A stretch of 64,000 nt of DNA from Candidatus Eisenbacteria bacterium (GCA_035577985.1 DATJZY010000176.1:1-64000), one strand, 5' to 3'. Counted from the first letter of the stretch, positions 35,878 to 47,030 are shown. Made by a program: numbers and translations. Notes: generated by a model not told the origin, from the sequence alone.

Positions 35878-37184
35878 TGGTTGCCCGCCTCGTGCTCGAG
35901 GTATTCGGCGAAGCGGGCTCGCGCCGCCGCCACGCGATCGGGGAGGAACTCGGTCGGCCACAGGCCCGGCGATGCCTTGTGCTGCGAGAGGACCGCCTTC
36001 GCGACCGTCACCTTGTGCACTTCGGTCGGGCCGTCGGCGATGCCCATCACCGGCACGGCCATCCACAGGCCGGCGAGCGGCATCTCGTTCGAGCAGCCGA
36101 GCGCGCCGTGGACGTGGAGGGCGCGCCGCACGACGTCGTGCAGCACCTCGGCCATCCCCACCTTCACGGCCGCGATGTACGTGCGCGCCTCCTTCTTGCG
36201 GCCCTTGTCGATCAGCCACGCCGTGTAGACGACGAGGAGGCGGAACTGCTCCAGCTGGATGAAGGAGTCGGCGACGTACTGCTGCACCATCTGCTTCTGC
36301 GCCAGCAGCTCGCCCTGCGTGCGGCGCGAGAGGGCGCGCTCGCACATCATGGCGAGCGAGCGCTTCACCATCGCCACCGTCCGCATGGCGTGGTGGATGC
36401 GGCCGCCGCCGAGGCGCGTTTGCGCGATCGTGAAGGCCTGCCCCTCGCCGCCGAGGAGGTTCTCGGCCGGGACGCGGCAGTGCTCGTAGCGCAGGTGCGG
36501 ATGGTGCCCGTGGCCCAGCGGCTCGCCGCCGAGCCCCGCCATGCGCAGGAACTTGAGGCCGGGCGTGTCGCGCGGAACGAGGAACATGCTCGCGCCTTGA
36601 TGCACCGGCACGTCCGGATTGGTGATGGCCATGACGATCAGGAACGACGCCAGGTCGGCATGCGAGGAGAAGTACTTCTCACCGTCGAGCACCCACTGGT
36701 CGCCGTCGCGCGTGGCGCGGCACTTGAACTCCTTCGGGTCGGCGCCGGCCTGCGGCTCGGTCATCGAGAACGACGAGACGATGTCGCCGTCGAGGAGCGG
36801 CTGGAGGTACTTCTTCTTCTGCTCGGGCGTGCCGTAGTGTGCGAGGATCTCGGCGTTGCCGGAGTCGGGCGCCTGGCACCCGAAGACGTTCGGCGCCCAG
36901 TTCGAGCGGCCGAGGATCTCGTTCATGAGCGCGAGCTTCACCTGGCCGTAGCCGGGGCCGCCGAGGTCGGGCCCGAGGTGGCAGGCCCAGAGCCCGCGCC
37001 GCCTCACCTCGGCCTTCAGCGGATCGGTGATCTTCTTGTAGACCGGGTTGCGACGATCGTAGGCGGCGCCGGGCTCGCGGAAGGCCAGGTCGAGCGGCTC
37101 CACCTCCTCGCGGACGAAGGTGTCCATCCAGTCGAGCTTCTCTTGGAACTCCGGCTCGGTTTCGAAATCCCAGGCCATGGTCAT
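35874..37184 (-). CDS. Acyl-CoA dehydrogenase (ACAD10/11-like)
   Basis: This 436-residue flavoprotein has the acyl-CoA dehydrogenase motifs FSMTEPQAGADP (flavin-binding loop), VHGALGCSNE and the C-terminal IADGPTEVHKVTVAK, which resembles the ACAD10/11 group. It oxidises or eliminates at the alpha-beta position of an acyl-CoA. It is coupled to the downstream APH gene, so a hydroxyacyl-CoA phosphorylation-elimination pathway is likely. A GGGAGGTAG site precedes ATG 37184. Confidence 0.92.
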   Translation of the reverse strand: MTMAWDFETEPEFQEKLDWMDTFVREEVEPLDLAFREPGAAYDRRNPVYKKITDPLKAEVRRRGLWACHLGPDLGGPGYGQVKLALMNEILGRSNWAPNVFGCQAPDSGNAEILAHYGTPEQKKKYLQPLLDGDIVSSFSMTEPQAGADPKEFKCRATRDGDQWVLDGEKYFSSHADLASFLIVMAITNPDVPVHQGASMFLVPRDTPGLKFLRMAGLGGEPLGHGHHPHLRYEHCRVPAENLLGGEGQAFTIAQTRLGGGRIHHAMRTVAMVKRSLAMMCERALSRRTQGELLAQKQMVQQYVADSFIQLEQFRLLVVYTAWLIDKGRKKEARTYIAAVKVGMAEVLHDVVRRALHVHGALGCSNEMPLAGLWMAVPVMGIADGPTEVHKVTVAKAVLSQHKASPGLWPTEFLPDRVAAARARFAEYLEHEAGNQ

Positions 37185-37254
37185 CTACCTCCCTGACGTC
37201 GGCGCCCGATTTCGATACAAGGCTCCGGGACGAGGGTAAAGGAGGAGGGGAGGC

Positions 37255-37761
37255 ATGGGGCTCGGCAACGTCGCGCTGGTACTGATCGCCGCCTGCTCGG
37301 TCGGACGCACGTATTTGGCGAGCAGCGCGCTACCCGAACGCGTCGCGTCGCACTTCGACGGCGCGGGTCGGCCGAACGGCTGGATGGCGCGTGACGCGTT
37401 CGTCACCACGAACGTGACGATGTTCGCGCTGCTGGTCGTCGTCTTCGTCGGCATGCCGGCGTTCCTGCGCCGCGTGCCGGTGCGGTTCGTGAACCTGCCG
37501 AACAAGGACTACTGGCTCGCGCCCGAGCGGCGCGAGGCGTCGGTCGAGCGGATCGGCGAATGGCTCTCGTGGCTCGGCGTCGCGACCGCACTGGTGCTGG
37601 CGCTCGCCGAGGAGCTCGCGCTGCGGGCGAACCTCCACGGCGGCGGGCAGATGACCTCGATGCCGCTGGTCGTGGGGTTGGGCGCCTACGCGGCGTTCAT
37701 GGGCGGGTGGCTGGTCGCGTTCTACGCCGCCTTCCGCCTGCCTAAGCCCGTGCGCCGTTGA
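37255..37761 (+). CDS. DUF1648-family membrane protein
   Basis: This 168-residue protein has four predicted membrane helices (about 2-22, 52-72, 100-122, 133-160). Between the first two lies the DUF1648 signature LPERVASHFDGAGRPNGWM. Family members occur near SdpI-type immunity and signalling proteins in Firmicutes, but the function in Gram-negatives is unknown. An AAAGGAGG ribosome-binding site precedes ATG 37255. It is divergent from the acyl-CoA dehydrogenase. Confidence 0.78.
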   Translation: MGLGNVALVLIAACSVGRTYLASSALPERVASHFDGAGRPNGWMARDAFVTTNVTMFALLVVVFVGMPAFLRRVPVRFVNLPNKDYWLAPERREASVERIGEWLSWLGVATALVLALAEELALRANLHGGGQMTSMPLVVGLGAYAAFMGGWLVAFYAAFRLPKPVRR

Positions 37762-37763
37762 CC

Positions 37764-37781
37764 CCGGGGCGGGCGCCCCGG
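37764..37781. terminator. CCGGGGC/GCCCCGG hairpin after DUF1648 gene
   Basis: A perfect 7-4-7 inverted repeat begins 2 bases after the stop codon and ends 13 bases before the aldehyde dehydrogenase start. Its position suggests termination or attenuation. Confidence 0.5.
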
Positions 37782-37794
37782 CATATGTTCGCGC

Positions 37795-39249
37795 ATGCAG
37801 GTACACGAGCAGCTCTTCATCGGCGGCGAGTGGGTCGCTCCCGCCACGTCCAACACGATCGACGTCGTCTCGCCGGCGACCGAAGAAGTCATCGGCCGGG
37901 TTCCCGAGGGACGCGAGGCCGACATCGATCGCGCCGTCGTGGCCGCGCGCGACGCGTTCGATCGCGGACCCTGGCCGCGCATGACGCCGTCCGAGCGCGC
38001 CGACGCCATGGCCCGGCTGCTCGCCGGTCTCCAGGAGCGCGCCGGCGAGCTCGCCATGACGATCACGCAGGAGATGGGCTCACCCATCTCGTTCTCGCAC
38101 ATGGCCCAGGTGATGGCCTCGAACATGGTGCTCGACTACTACGTGCGCCTGGCGCGCGAGTACCCGTTCGAGCAGGTGCGCGCCGGCATGCTCGGCCCGT
38201 GCCTCGTGCGCCGCGAGCCGGTGGGCGTCGCCGGCTGCATCGTGCCGTGGAACGTTCCGCTGTTCGTCACGATCCTGAAGCTCGGCGCCGCGCTCGCGGC
38301 GGGAGCCACGGTGGTGCTGAAGCCCGCCCCCGAGACGCCGCTCGACGCGATCCTGCTCGCCGACGCGATCCGCGCCGCGGAGATCCCGCCTGGCGTCGTG
38401 AACATCGTGCCCGCCGGGCGCGAGGTGGGCGAGCACCTCGTGCGCCATCCGAAGGTCGACAAGATCGCCTTCACCGGCAGCACGGCGGCCGGCCGCCGCA
38501 TCGCATCCATCTGCGGCGAGCAGCTGAAGCGCGTGACGCTCGAGCTGGGGGGAAAGTCGGCCGCCATCTTCCTCGACGACGCCGACGTGCCGAGCGCGAT
38601 GGCGGGACTGCTCCCCGGTGCGCTCATGAACAACGGACAGGCATGCGTGGCACAGACGCGCATCCTGGTCTCGCGCCGCCGCTACCGTGAGGTGGCCGAC
38701 GCGCTCGTCGCCGCCGTGAAGGAGTGGAAGCTCGGCGATCCCATGGATCCGACGACGCTCTGCGGCCCGCTCGTCGCGGCTCGGCAGCGCGATCGCGTCG
38801 AAGGCTACATCGCGATCGGACGCAAGGAAGGCGCGAAGGTCGCGTGCGGCGGCGGCCGCCCGGCGGGCCTTCCCAAGGGCTGGTACGTCGAGCCCACCGT
38901 CTTCGTCGACGTCGACAACCGCATGAAGATCGCGCAGGAGGAGATCTTCGGCCCCGTCCTCGCGGTGATCCCGTGCGACGACGAGGCCGACGCCGTCCGC
39001 ATCGCGAACGATTCGGACTACGGCCTCTCCGGCTCCGTGTGGACCGCCGACGTCGGTCGCGGCCTCGACGTCGCACGCCGCGTTCGCACCGGCACCTACA
39101 CCGTCAACGGCTTCGCCATGGAGTTCTGCGCCCCGTTCGGCGGCTTCAAATCCTCCGGCATCGGTCGCGAGCTGGGCCCCGAAGGCCTGGAGGCTTATCT
39201 CGAGCCGAAGCAGATCAATCTGCCGATGGGCTACGAGGTTCGCTCCTAG
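37795..39249 (+). CDS. NAD(P)-dependent aldehyde dehydrogenase
   Basis: This 484-residue enzyme oxidises an aldehyde to the acid. The active-site residues are all present: Asn153 in VPWNVP, Glu250 in LELGGKS and Cys284 in NNGQACVA. FTGSTAAGRRI is the cofactor loop and FGGFKSSGIGRELG the C-terminal motif. The length is normal. It fits the fatty-alcohol/aldehyde and acyl-CoA theme of neighbouring genes, but the substrate cannot be read from the sequence. Confidence 0.94.
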   Translation: MQVHEQLFIGGEWVAPATSNTIDVVSPATEEVIGRVPEGREADIDRAVVAARDAFDRGPWPRMTPSERADAMARLLAGLQERAGELAMTITQEMGSPISFSHMAQVMASNMVLDYYVRLAREYPFEQVRAGMLGPCLVRREPVGVAGCIVPWNVPLFVTILKLGAALAAGATVVLKPAPETPLDAILLADAIRAAEIPPGVVNIVPAGREVGEHLVRHPKVDKIAFTGSTAAGRRIASICGEQLKRVTLELGGKSAAIFLDDADVPSAMAGLLPGALMNNGQACVAQTRILVSRRRYREVADALVAAVKEWKLGDPMDPTTLCGPLVAARQRDRVEGYIAIGRKEGAKVACGGGRPAGLPKGWYVEPTVFVDVDNRMKIAQEEIFGPVLAVIPCDDEADAVRIANDSDYGLSGSVWTADVGRGLDVARRVRTGTYTVNGFAMEFCAPFGGFKSSGIGRELGPEGLEAYLEPKQINLPMGYEVRS

Positions 39250-39270
39250 CGAAGGACTCCGCGCGACCGG

Positions 39271-40251
39271 CTAGTGGAACAGCGCCCAGGTGAGGGCGGC
39301 GATGAACGCCGAGCAGGGGATGGTGAGGACCCAGGCCCAGACGATCCGCCCCGCCACGCCCCACCGGACGGCCGACGCGTTCAGCACCGATCCGACGCCG
39401 ACGATCGCACCGGTGATCGTGTGCGTCGTCGACACCGGAATGCCGAGCCCTGTCGCCAGGAAGAGGGTGATCGCTCCGCCCGTCTCCGCGCAGAAGCCGC
39501 CCACCGGCTTCAGCTTCGTGATGCTGAGGCCCATCGTCCGCACGATCCGCCAGCCGCCCGTGAGCGTGCCCAGCCCCATCGCCGCGTGGCACGCTAGGAC
39601 GACCCACAGCGGGACGTGGAACGTCTGGCCGAGGTAGCCGTTCGCGAACAGCAGCACCGTGATGATGCCCATCGTCTTCTGCGCGTCGTTGCCGCCGTGG
39701 CCGAGGCTGTAGAGCGCCGCGGAGACGAGCTGCCCGCGTCGGAACCACGCGTCAACGCGCGCCGGCGTGAAGCGCCGGAAGATCCAGAACACCGCGACCA
39801 TCAGCCAGAACCCGAGCGCCAGCCCGATGAACGGCGAGAGCACGATCGAGAGGCCGATTTTCGTGAGCCCCGCCGTGTCGAGGACCGACGCGCCGGACTT
39901 TGCGACCGCGGCACCCGCGAGCCCACCGATGAGAGCGTGTGAGGAGCTCGACGGGATCCCGAACCACCACGTGATGAGATCCCAGGCGATGGCGCCGGTG
40001 AGCGCGGCGAAGACGACGGGCGTGTCGATCACGCTCGGATCGACGACCCCCTTGCCGATCGTGTTCGCGACGTGGGTCTCGAAGATGAGGAAGGCGACGA
40101 AGTTGAAGAACGCCGCCCACAGCACCGCGTAGCGCGGCGCGAGGACGCGGGTCGAGACGACGGTCGCGATCGAATTCGCGGCGTCGTGGAAGCCGTTGAC
40201 GAAGTCGAACGCGAGCGCCACCAGGACGACGGTGGCGACCACGAGCGTCAT
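39271..40251 (-). CDS. pit: PiT-family inorganic phosphate transporter
   Basis: This 326-residue polytopic membrane protein has the duplicated PiT signature. The first copy is FDFVNGFHDAANSIAT at the N-terminus and the second is GHGGNDAQKTMG past the middle. PSSSSHALIGGL and PVSTTHTITGAIVG are also conserved. It carries low-affinity phosphate (as metal phosphate) into the cell. It starts 3 bases after the DUF47 gene, a common pairing in which the DUF47/PhoU-like protein modulates the transporter. Confidence 0.95.
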   Translation of the reverse strand: MTLVVATVVLVALAFDFVNGFHDAANSIATVVSTRVLAPRYAVLWAAFFNFVAFLIFETHVANTIGKGVVDPSVIDTPVVFAALTGAIAWDLITWWFGIPSSSSHALIGGLAGAAVAKSGASVLDTAGLTKIGLSIVLSPFIGLALGFWLMVAVFWIFRRFTPARVDAWFRRGQLVSAALYSLGHGGNDAQKTMGIITVLLFANGYLGQTFHVPLWVVLACHAAMGLGTLTGGWRIVRTMGLSITKLKPVGGFCAETGGAITLFLATGLGIPVSTTHTITGAIVGVGSVLNASAVRWGVAGRIVWAWVLTIPCSAFIAALTWALFH

Positions 40252-40254
40252 GGA

Positions 40255-40881
40255 TCAGGCGTGCTCGAGGACGACGCCCTCGATGATGTTGGCGACGTCC
40301 TCGCAGCGATCGGTCGCGTTCTCGAGCGCCTCGTAGACCTCTTTCCACTTGAGGACCAGCAGGGGATCCTTCGCTTCGCGGAAGAGGCCGGCGAGCGCGT
40401 TGCGCAGGATCTCGTCGCCTTCGTTCTCGAGGCGATTCACCTCGATGCAGGCCTTGAGGATCGTCTGCGACTGCTTGACGTTCTTCAGGCCCGCGACGGC
40501 GATGGCGACCTCCTCGGTCGATCGCACGAGGACGGCCGCCAGCTCGCGCGCGGGGACGGTCATCTCCTGGAGCTCGTAGAGCATGACCGCGACGGCCGCG
40601 GACTCGATATAGTCCATCACGTCGTCCATCCGGGTGATCAGCCGGTGGATGTCGTCGCGGTCGAACGGCGTGATGAACGTCTTGTGGAGGCGTTCGACGC
40701 AGTCGTGCGTGATGACGTCGGTCTCGTGCTCGATCTCCTTGATGCGTGCGGCGAGGACACGCGTGTTCTGGCCGCCCTGCACGAGGCGCTGCATTTCCTT
40801 CGCTCCCTCGACCGTGAGCGCGGCATGCTGCTCGAAGAGGCCGAAGAAATCGTCCTCGCGCGGCAGGAGACGGCGAAGCAT
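40255..40881 (-). CDS. DUF47/PhoU-like phosphate transport regulator
   Basis: This 208-residue all-helical protein of the TIGR00153/DUF47 family has the PhoU-type acidic metal-binding motifs EIEHETDVITHD and RLENEGDEILRN. It sits directly upstream of pit with a 3-base gap. The protein is thought to bind Pit and tune phosphate uptake. The phoR-type kinase gene lies upstream on the same strand, separated by 123 bases. Confidence 0.9.
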   Translation of the reverse strand: MLRRLLPREDDFFGLFEQHAALTVEGAKEMQRLVQGGQNTRVLAARIKEIEHETDVITHDCVERLHKTFITPFDRDDIHRLITRMDDVMDYIESAAVAVMLYELQEMTVPARELAAVLVRSTEEVAIAVAGLKNVKQSQTILKACIEVNRLENEGDEILRNALAGLFREAKDPLLVLKWKEVYEALENATDRCEDVANIIEGVVLEHA

Positions 40882-41004
40882 CCGGGGGCGGCTTCTAGCC
40901 CGGCCGTCGCCGGGAAGGCAACCAGCGCTCGCGTTGACGGCAGACGGCTCGGAACCCTATGGGGAACCTCCGAGCTGCGACTGCACGAGCCCGAGCGGGT
41001 AGGT

Positions 41005-42804
<1,800 letters not shown>

Positions 42805-42809
42805 GGACG

Positions 42810-43424
42810 TCAGACCCACCCCCGGAAGTAGGGCAGCTTCGCTGCGACCGCGGCCGTCGCGTCCTTGCCCTCGAGCAGCTCGCCCGTCGTGTCCCAGCGT
42901 CCCTCCATGAGCTGCGAGCGGGCGCCGCCGGGCATGACGACCGGGAACACGAGGTTGCCGGCGACGATGCGCATGGACGCCAGGTCGAGCTGAAAGGGCA
43001 TTCCGGGCTCGAGTTCGGCCCGCTCCATGAGCGCGGCCATGGCCCGCTCGTCGGCCGTGACGCAGGGGATGCCGTTGGCGACGCAGTTGCCGAAGAAGAT
43101 CTCCGCGAACGACTCGCCGACGATCGCCTGGATGCCGCGGCCCCATCGCATGATGGCCTGCGGCGCATGCTCGCGCGACGAGCCGCAGCCGAAGTTCCGC
43201 CCGACGAGCAGGATGCGCGCCTCGGCGTAGCGCGGATCGTCGAACGGGTGCGGCCCGGGCCGGCCGCGCTCCTGGCGGCGGTCGTCTTCGAAGACGTGCT
43301 CGCCGAGCCCCTCGAAGACGACGCACTTCAAGAACCGCGCGGGAATGATGCGGTCGGTGTCGATGTCGTGGCCCCGGAGCGCGATGGCAGGTGCCTCGAT
43401 GATCGTGCGCTTGGCGTGGCTCAT
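42810..43424 (-). CDS. leuD: 3-isopropylmalate dehydratase small subunit
   Basis: This 204-residue swivel-domain subunit has DTDRIIPARFLK, the conserved NFGCGSSREHAPQAI and FGNCVANGIP. With LeuC it isomerises 2- to 3-isopropylmalate in leucine synthesis. It is of normal length and begins 1 base after the leuC stop. Confidence 0.95.
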   Translation of the reverse strand: MSHAKRTIIEAPAIALRGHDIDTDRIIPARFLKCVVFEGLGEHVFEDDRRQERGRPGPHPFDDPRYAEARILLVGRNFGCGSSREHAPQAIMRWGRGIQAIVGESFAEIFFGNCVANGIPCVTADERAMAALMERAELEPGMPFQLDLASMRIVAGNLVFPVVMPGGARSQLMEGRWDTTGELLEGKDATAAVAAKLPYFRGWV

Positions 43425-43425
43425 G

Positions 43426-44856
43426 TCAATTCGTGCCTCCCAGGGTGGCTTCGAACAGCTCGCGCGCGTCGGTCACCTCGCCGGCGATGGCCGCCGCTGC
43501 CACCATGACGGGCGACATGAGAAGCGTGCGTCCCGTCGGCGAGCCCTGCCGGCCCTTGAAGTTGCGGTTCGACGACGACGCGCAGAGCTGCGTGCCCTCG
43601 AGCTTGTCGGGATTCATGGCGAGGCACATCGAGCAGCCGGCCTCGCGGAACTCGAACCCCGCGTCGCGGAAGATCTGGTCGTAGCCGCGCCGCACGAGCT
43701 CCTGGCGGACGGCCTGCGAGCCCGGGACGATGAGCGCCTTCACGTGCGGCGCCACCTTGAAGCTGCGACCCTGGATGTGGCGCACGACCTCTTCGAAGTC
43801 CGAGAGGCGCCCGTTCGTGCACGAGCCGATGAAGGCGACGTCGATCTTGGCGCCCCGCACGGGCGCACCGGGGCGGAGCTGCATGTAGCGGTAGGCCTCG
43901 TCGACGAGATCGCGCTCCTCCTCGGGGTAGCGGCTGCGGTCGGGGAGGGGCGCGCCCACGGGCGTCGACTGCGCCGGGGTGATGCCCCAGGTGACGACCG
44001 GCTCGATGTCCGCGCCGCGCAGCCGTACGACGTCGTCGTAACGCGCGTCGGGATCCGAGCGGACCTGATCCCACGCGGCGACGGCACGCTCCCAGGCCGC
44101 GCCCGACGGCGCGAACCGGCGGCCCTTCAGATACTCGTACGTCGAGCGGTCGGGGTTCACGTACCCGCAGCGCGCGCCGCCCTCGATCGACATGTTGCAG
44201 ACCGTCATCCGCTCCTCCATCGAGAAGCGGTCGAACACCTCGCCGGCGTACTCGTACGCATACCCGACGCCACCGTGCGCGCCGAGCTTGGCGATGATGG
44301 AGAGGATCACGTCCTTCGCGTACACGCCCGGCCGCAGCCGGCCGCTCACCTCGATGCGGCGAACCTTCAGCTTCTCCATCGCCAGGCATTGGGTGGCGAG
44401 CACGTCGCGGACCTGCGACGTGCCGATGCCGAACGCGATCGCACCGAAGGCGCCGTGCGTGGACGTGTGGGAGTCGCCGCAGCAGATCGTCATGCCCGGC
44501 TGCGTGAGGCCCAGCTCGGGTCCGATCACGTGCACGATGCCCTGCGAGCCCGACGACGGCGCGAAGAACTGGATGCCGAAGTCGGCGCAGTTGCGCTCGA
44601 GGTGCTGGAGCATCTCCTCGGCCATGGGGTCGGCGAGCGGACGGGCCTGGCTGTGGGTCGGGATGATGTGATCGACGGTCGCGAAGGTCCGCTGCGGGTA
44701 GAGGACTCGCAGGCCGCGCTCGCGGAGCATGGAGAACGCCTGCGGCGAGGTGACCTCGTGGATCAGGTGCAGCCCCATCAGGAGCTGGTACTGACCGGAC
44801 GGCAGGCGCCGGACCGCGTGCGCGTCGAAGACCTTCTCGTAGAGCGTCTGTCCCAT
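43426..44856 (-). CDS. leuC: 3-isopropylmalate dehydratase large subunit
   Basis: This 476-residue aconitase-family subunit has the three cysteine ligands of the 4Fe-4S cluster in FIGSCTNGR and [13 protein letters not shown], plus [15 protein letters not shown]. It is catalytic with LeuD. It starts 16 bases after the MarR gene's stop, so it lies in one transcription unit with marR upstream and leuD and phoR downstream. Confidence 0.96.
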   Translation of the reverse strand: MGQTLYEKVFDAHAVRRLPSGQYQLLMGLHLIHEVTSPQAFSMLRERGLRVLYPQRTFATVDHIIPTHSQARPLADPMAEEMLQHLERNCADFGIQFFAPSSGSQGIVHVIGPELGLTQPGMTICCGDSHTSTHGAFGAIAFGIGTSQVRDVLATQCLAMEKLKVRRIEVSGRLRPGVYAKDVILSIIAKLGAHGGVGYAYEYAGEVFDRFSMEERMTVCNMSIEGGARCGYVNPDRSTYEYLKGRRFAPSGAAWERAVAAWDQVRSDPDARYDDVVRLRGADIEPVVTWGITPAQSTPVGAPLPDRSRYPEEERDLVDEAYRYMQLRPGAPVRGAKIDVAFIGSCTNGRLSDFEEVVRHIQGRSFKVAPHVKALIVPGSQAVRQELVRRGYDQIFRDAGFEFREAGCSMCLAMNPDKLEGTQLCASSSNRNFKGRQGSPTGRTLLMSPVMVAAAAIAGEVTDARELFEATLGGTN

Positions 44857-44872
44857 GCTTCCTCCTGGCGTG

Positions 44873-45325
44873 CTACGTGCGCTCGGCGTACGTCTCGATG
44901 CGGCGGATGAGCTCGTCGCTCACCCGCGTGAAGGTGGCGAGCGCCTCGCGATCGAGCGTCGTCCAGATCGCCTCGATCGCGGCCGCGCGGTTCGCGCCCA
45001 GCGCGGAGAGCGTGCGGCGCCCCTTGGCGGTGAGGACGTACTGCCGCTGCCGCCCGTCGTTCGGCGACACCGACACCGAGACGAGCTTCTTCTCGATCAG
45101 CTGGCGGATCAGGCGCGAGACGGCCGCCGCGCTCGATTCGCGATGACGGGCGAACAGCGACGGCATGAAGCGCTCGGTCGCGATGCGCTCGAGCACCTCC
45201 CACTGCTGCTCGGTGAGACCCGCGTCCTCCGCGAGCTGGGCGCGACGCTCGCGGAACAGGTCCGTCAGGCGCTGCAGCCTGGCGATCGCGTCGTGCACGT
45301 CGGTGATGGGCGGCGTGGCGGGCAT
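44873..45325 (-). CDS. MarR-family transcriptional regulator
   Basis: This 150-residue winged-helix repressor has the recognition region [20 protein letters not shown], the wing [15 protein letters not shown], and long flanking helices for dimerisation. The strong palindrome just upstream of its start points to autoregulation and control of the divergent gene pair. The ligand is unknown. It heads the run that continues into leuCD. Confidence 0.88.
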   Translation of the reverse strand: MPATPPITDVHDAIARLQRLTDLFRERRAQLAEDAGLTEQQWEVLERIATERFMPSLFARHRESSAAAVSRLIRQLIEKKLVSVSVSPNDGRQRQYVLTAKGRRTLSALGANRAAAIEAIWTTLDREALATFTRVSDELIRRIETYAERT

Positions 45326-45333
45326 CCGGACCG

Positions 45334-45355
45334 ATAGTTAACATGGGTTAACTAT
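45334..45355. promoter_or_regulatory. MarR-type operator, 9-4-9 palindrome
   Basis: ATAGTTAAC-ATGG-GTTAACTAT is a perfect AT-rich inverted repeat in a GC-rich genome. It ends 8 bases before the marR start and about 60 bases before the divergent gene. The size and symmetry fit a MarR dimer site that would block both promoters. Confidence 0.8.
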
Positions 45356-45412
45356 GTGTGCAAGGGCCTCCGTCGCGTTGCGGGCCCCGCGCGATCGTGC
45401 GAAACGTCCCGC

Positions 45413-45826
45413 GTGGAGCCCGACGTGCTCGCCGCCGAAGCCCGGTTGTTCGGGCGCTATCTCGTGGGACGCGAGCCAGAGCCGGCGGTCGTCGAGCGCT
45501 ACGTCGCCGCGAACCGGACTCTCTTCACGGAGCCGCTCGCGCCCGAGGACGCCGCGGCGCTGGCCTTCGCGCAGGCCCACCCGTGGAGCGTCGGCATGCT
45601 CGACGGGGCGTCGGGTCTCTCTCGTCCCGGCGGGGCGCTGCGCAGCAAGATCCTCGTCATGGCGGCCATCCTCGAGACGACGCCGGAGCACGCCGACGAG
45701 TTCCTGCCCCGACAGGTGGGTCCGGTGGCGCTCATGCTCAAGGTCGGGGCCGCGGGCGTCCGGGCGGTCGTGGAGGCGATCGCCGGTGCGGTGCTGCTGC
45801 GGGCCGTCGCGCGGAAGCGGGCCTGA
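45413..45826 (+). CDS. Hypothetical protein divergent from MarR
   Basis: This is a 137-residue helical protein from GTG 45413 (an upstream in-frame GTG at 45356 overlaps the operator and is less likely). The N-terminal half has EARLFGRYLVGREPEPAVVERY, then LDGASGLSRPGGALRSKILVMAAILETTPEHADEFL; the C-terminus is hydrophobic (VVEAIAGAVLLRAVA) and may touch the membrane. I do not recognise the family. It is followed 3 bases later by an epimerase gene and is probably under MarR control with it. Confidence 0.6.
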   Translation: MEPDVLAAEARLFGRYLVGREPEPAVVERYVAANRTLFTEPLAPEDAAALAFAQAHPWSVGMLDGASGLSRPGGALRSKILVMAAILETTPEHADEFLPRQVGPVALMLKVGAAGVRAVVEAIAGAVLLRAVARKRA

Positions 45827-45829
45827 CTC

Positions 45830-46699
45830 GTGCCCGCCGTCGTCGTCACCGGAGCGTCGGGATTCCTGGGCGGCCACCTCTGCCGCACGCTCAGCGCGCG
45901 GGGCTGGGAGGTGCGCGCACTCGTGCGACGCCCCGAGGCGGCATCCCTCCCACCGGCAATCCGCACCGGACGGCTGGAGCTTCCCGATGCCGTCGACGAC
46001 CAACTGCTCGCCGGCGCCGACGCGCTCGTGCACGCGGCCTGGGCGACCCGCGAGACCGACCCGGCGCGCGCCGAGCGCGCCAACGTCGAGGGGACGCGGC
46101 GCCTCGTCGACGCCGCCCGCCGCGCGGGCGTGGGCCGCGTCGTATTCGTGTCGAGCGTCGCCGCCGCGGCCGATGCGCCGAACCAGTACGGTCGCACCAA
46201 GCACGTCGCCGAGACGCTGCTCGATCCGGCGCGCGACCTGGTCGTGCGTCCCGGCACCATCCTCGCGCGGGGTGGGGGCGGTATCTTCGGCCTCATGCGC
46301 GATCTCATGCAGAAGGTGCACGTCGTGCCGCTGTTCGGCGGCGGGCGTCAGCCGCTCCAGACGGTGCACGTCGACGACGTCTGCGAGGCGATCGCCCTCG
46401 GCATCGAGCGCCGGGTCACCGGCGCCGTCAACGTCGCCGAGCCGGCGCCGCGCGCGTTCCGCGACGTCCTGCGCATGGCGGCCGAGCGGATGGGCGTGCG
46501 CTGCGTGTTCGTACCGCTCCCGTTCGGGCCGGCACTCCTCGGGGTCAGGAGCCTGGAGCGCCTGGGCGTGCCGACCCCGCTGCGCAGCGAGAGCCTGCTC
46601 GGCTTGAAGGGCTTGCGGCAGGTGCCGGTCGACGACGACCTCCGGCGACTCGGGCTGCGCGTGCGCCCGGTCGCCGAAAGCCTCGCCGAAATATTCTAG
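45830..46699 (+). CDS. NAD-dependent epimerase/dehydratase-family protein
   Basis: This 289-residue extended SDR has VVVTGASGFLGGHLC as its cofactor motif, VVFVSSVAAAAD and NQYGRTKHVAE (active-site Tyr and Lys). It starts at GTG 45830, 3 bases after the upstream gene's stop, and ends TAG 1 base before a dispersed hairpin element. The substrate (sugar nucleotide, sterol or flavonoid-like) cannot be decided. Confidence 0.82.
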   Translation: MPAVVVTGASGFLGGHLCRTLSARGWEVRALVRRPEAASLPPAIRTGRLELPDAVDDQLLAGADALVHAAWATRETDPARAERANVEGTRRLVDAARRAGVGRVVFVSSVAAAADAPNQYGRTKHVAETLLDPARDLVVRPGTILARGGGGIFGLMRDLMQKVHVVPLFGGGRQPLQTVHVDDVCEAIALGIERRVTGAVNVAEPAPRAFRDVLRMAAERMGVRCVFVPLPFGPALLGVRSLERLGVPTPLRSESLLGLKGLRQVPVDDDLRRLGLRVRPVAESLAEIF

Positions 46700-46700
46700 T

Positions 46701-46810
46701 CCGAGCCAAGACTACGTCTTGGCTCGGGCGCGAGGGTGTGGCGTCCGTGGCACGCGCGACCGGTATGCCGCGGCCGGCGAAGCCGGCGCGGCAGCACAGT
46801 TACGCGCCGG
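46701..46810 (+). repeat. Dispersed two-hairpin element, copy B
   Basis: Hairpin 1 is CCGAGCCAAGAC-TAC-GTCTTGGCTCGG (46701-46727), perfect, 12-base arms, starting 1 base after the epimerase stop. A spacer with GCGAGGGTGTGG and CACGCGCGACCGG follows. Hairpin 2 (46766-46793) has arms TGCCGCG+CCGGC and GCCGG+CGCGGCA around GAA, with one bulged G. Copy C is its inverted partner. Hairpin 1 is well placed to terminate the epimerase transcript. Confidence 0.78.
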
Positions 46811-46914
46811 GGGCCACGGTTCGAGAAGGGCCGGACCGCTCCGCGTCATCGAACGACGCTGGCGAGTACCTTGCCGCTGGCCCTTCGGCTTCGTCCCCGC
46901 CTCGGCTCGCCACG
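46811..46914. other. Unique centre of the inverted element pair
   Basis: About 100 bases lie between copies B and C inside the 334-base gene-free spacer. No open frame, promoter or further symmetry stands out. Confidence 0.5.
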
Positions 46915-47030
46915 TCGCGCGTGCCGGCGCTGCCGCGCCAGCTTGGCTGGCCGCGGCATGCCGGTCGCGCGTACCACCAACGTGACAAACCTCGCGTCCC
47001 AACTCGAGCCAGGACGTAGTCCTGGCTCGA
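46915..47030 (-). repeat. Dispersed two-hairpin element, copy C (inverted)
   Basis: Hairpin 1 (47004-47030) has 12-base arms TCGAGCCAGGAC / GTCCTGGCTCGA around a 3-base loop and lies 3 bases from the GST stop. Hairpin 2 (46931-46958) has arms TGCCGCG+CCAGC and GCTGG+CGCGGCA with the same single bulge. Compared with copy B, A-T pairs are replaced by G-C (or the reverse) on both sides of each stem, so pairing is kept. It serves as the GST gene's likely terminator. Confidence 0.78.
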
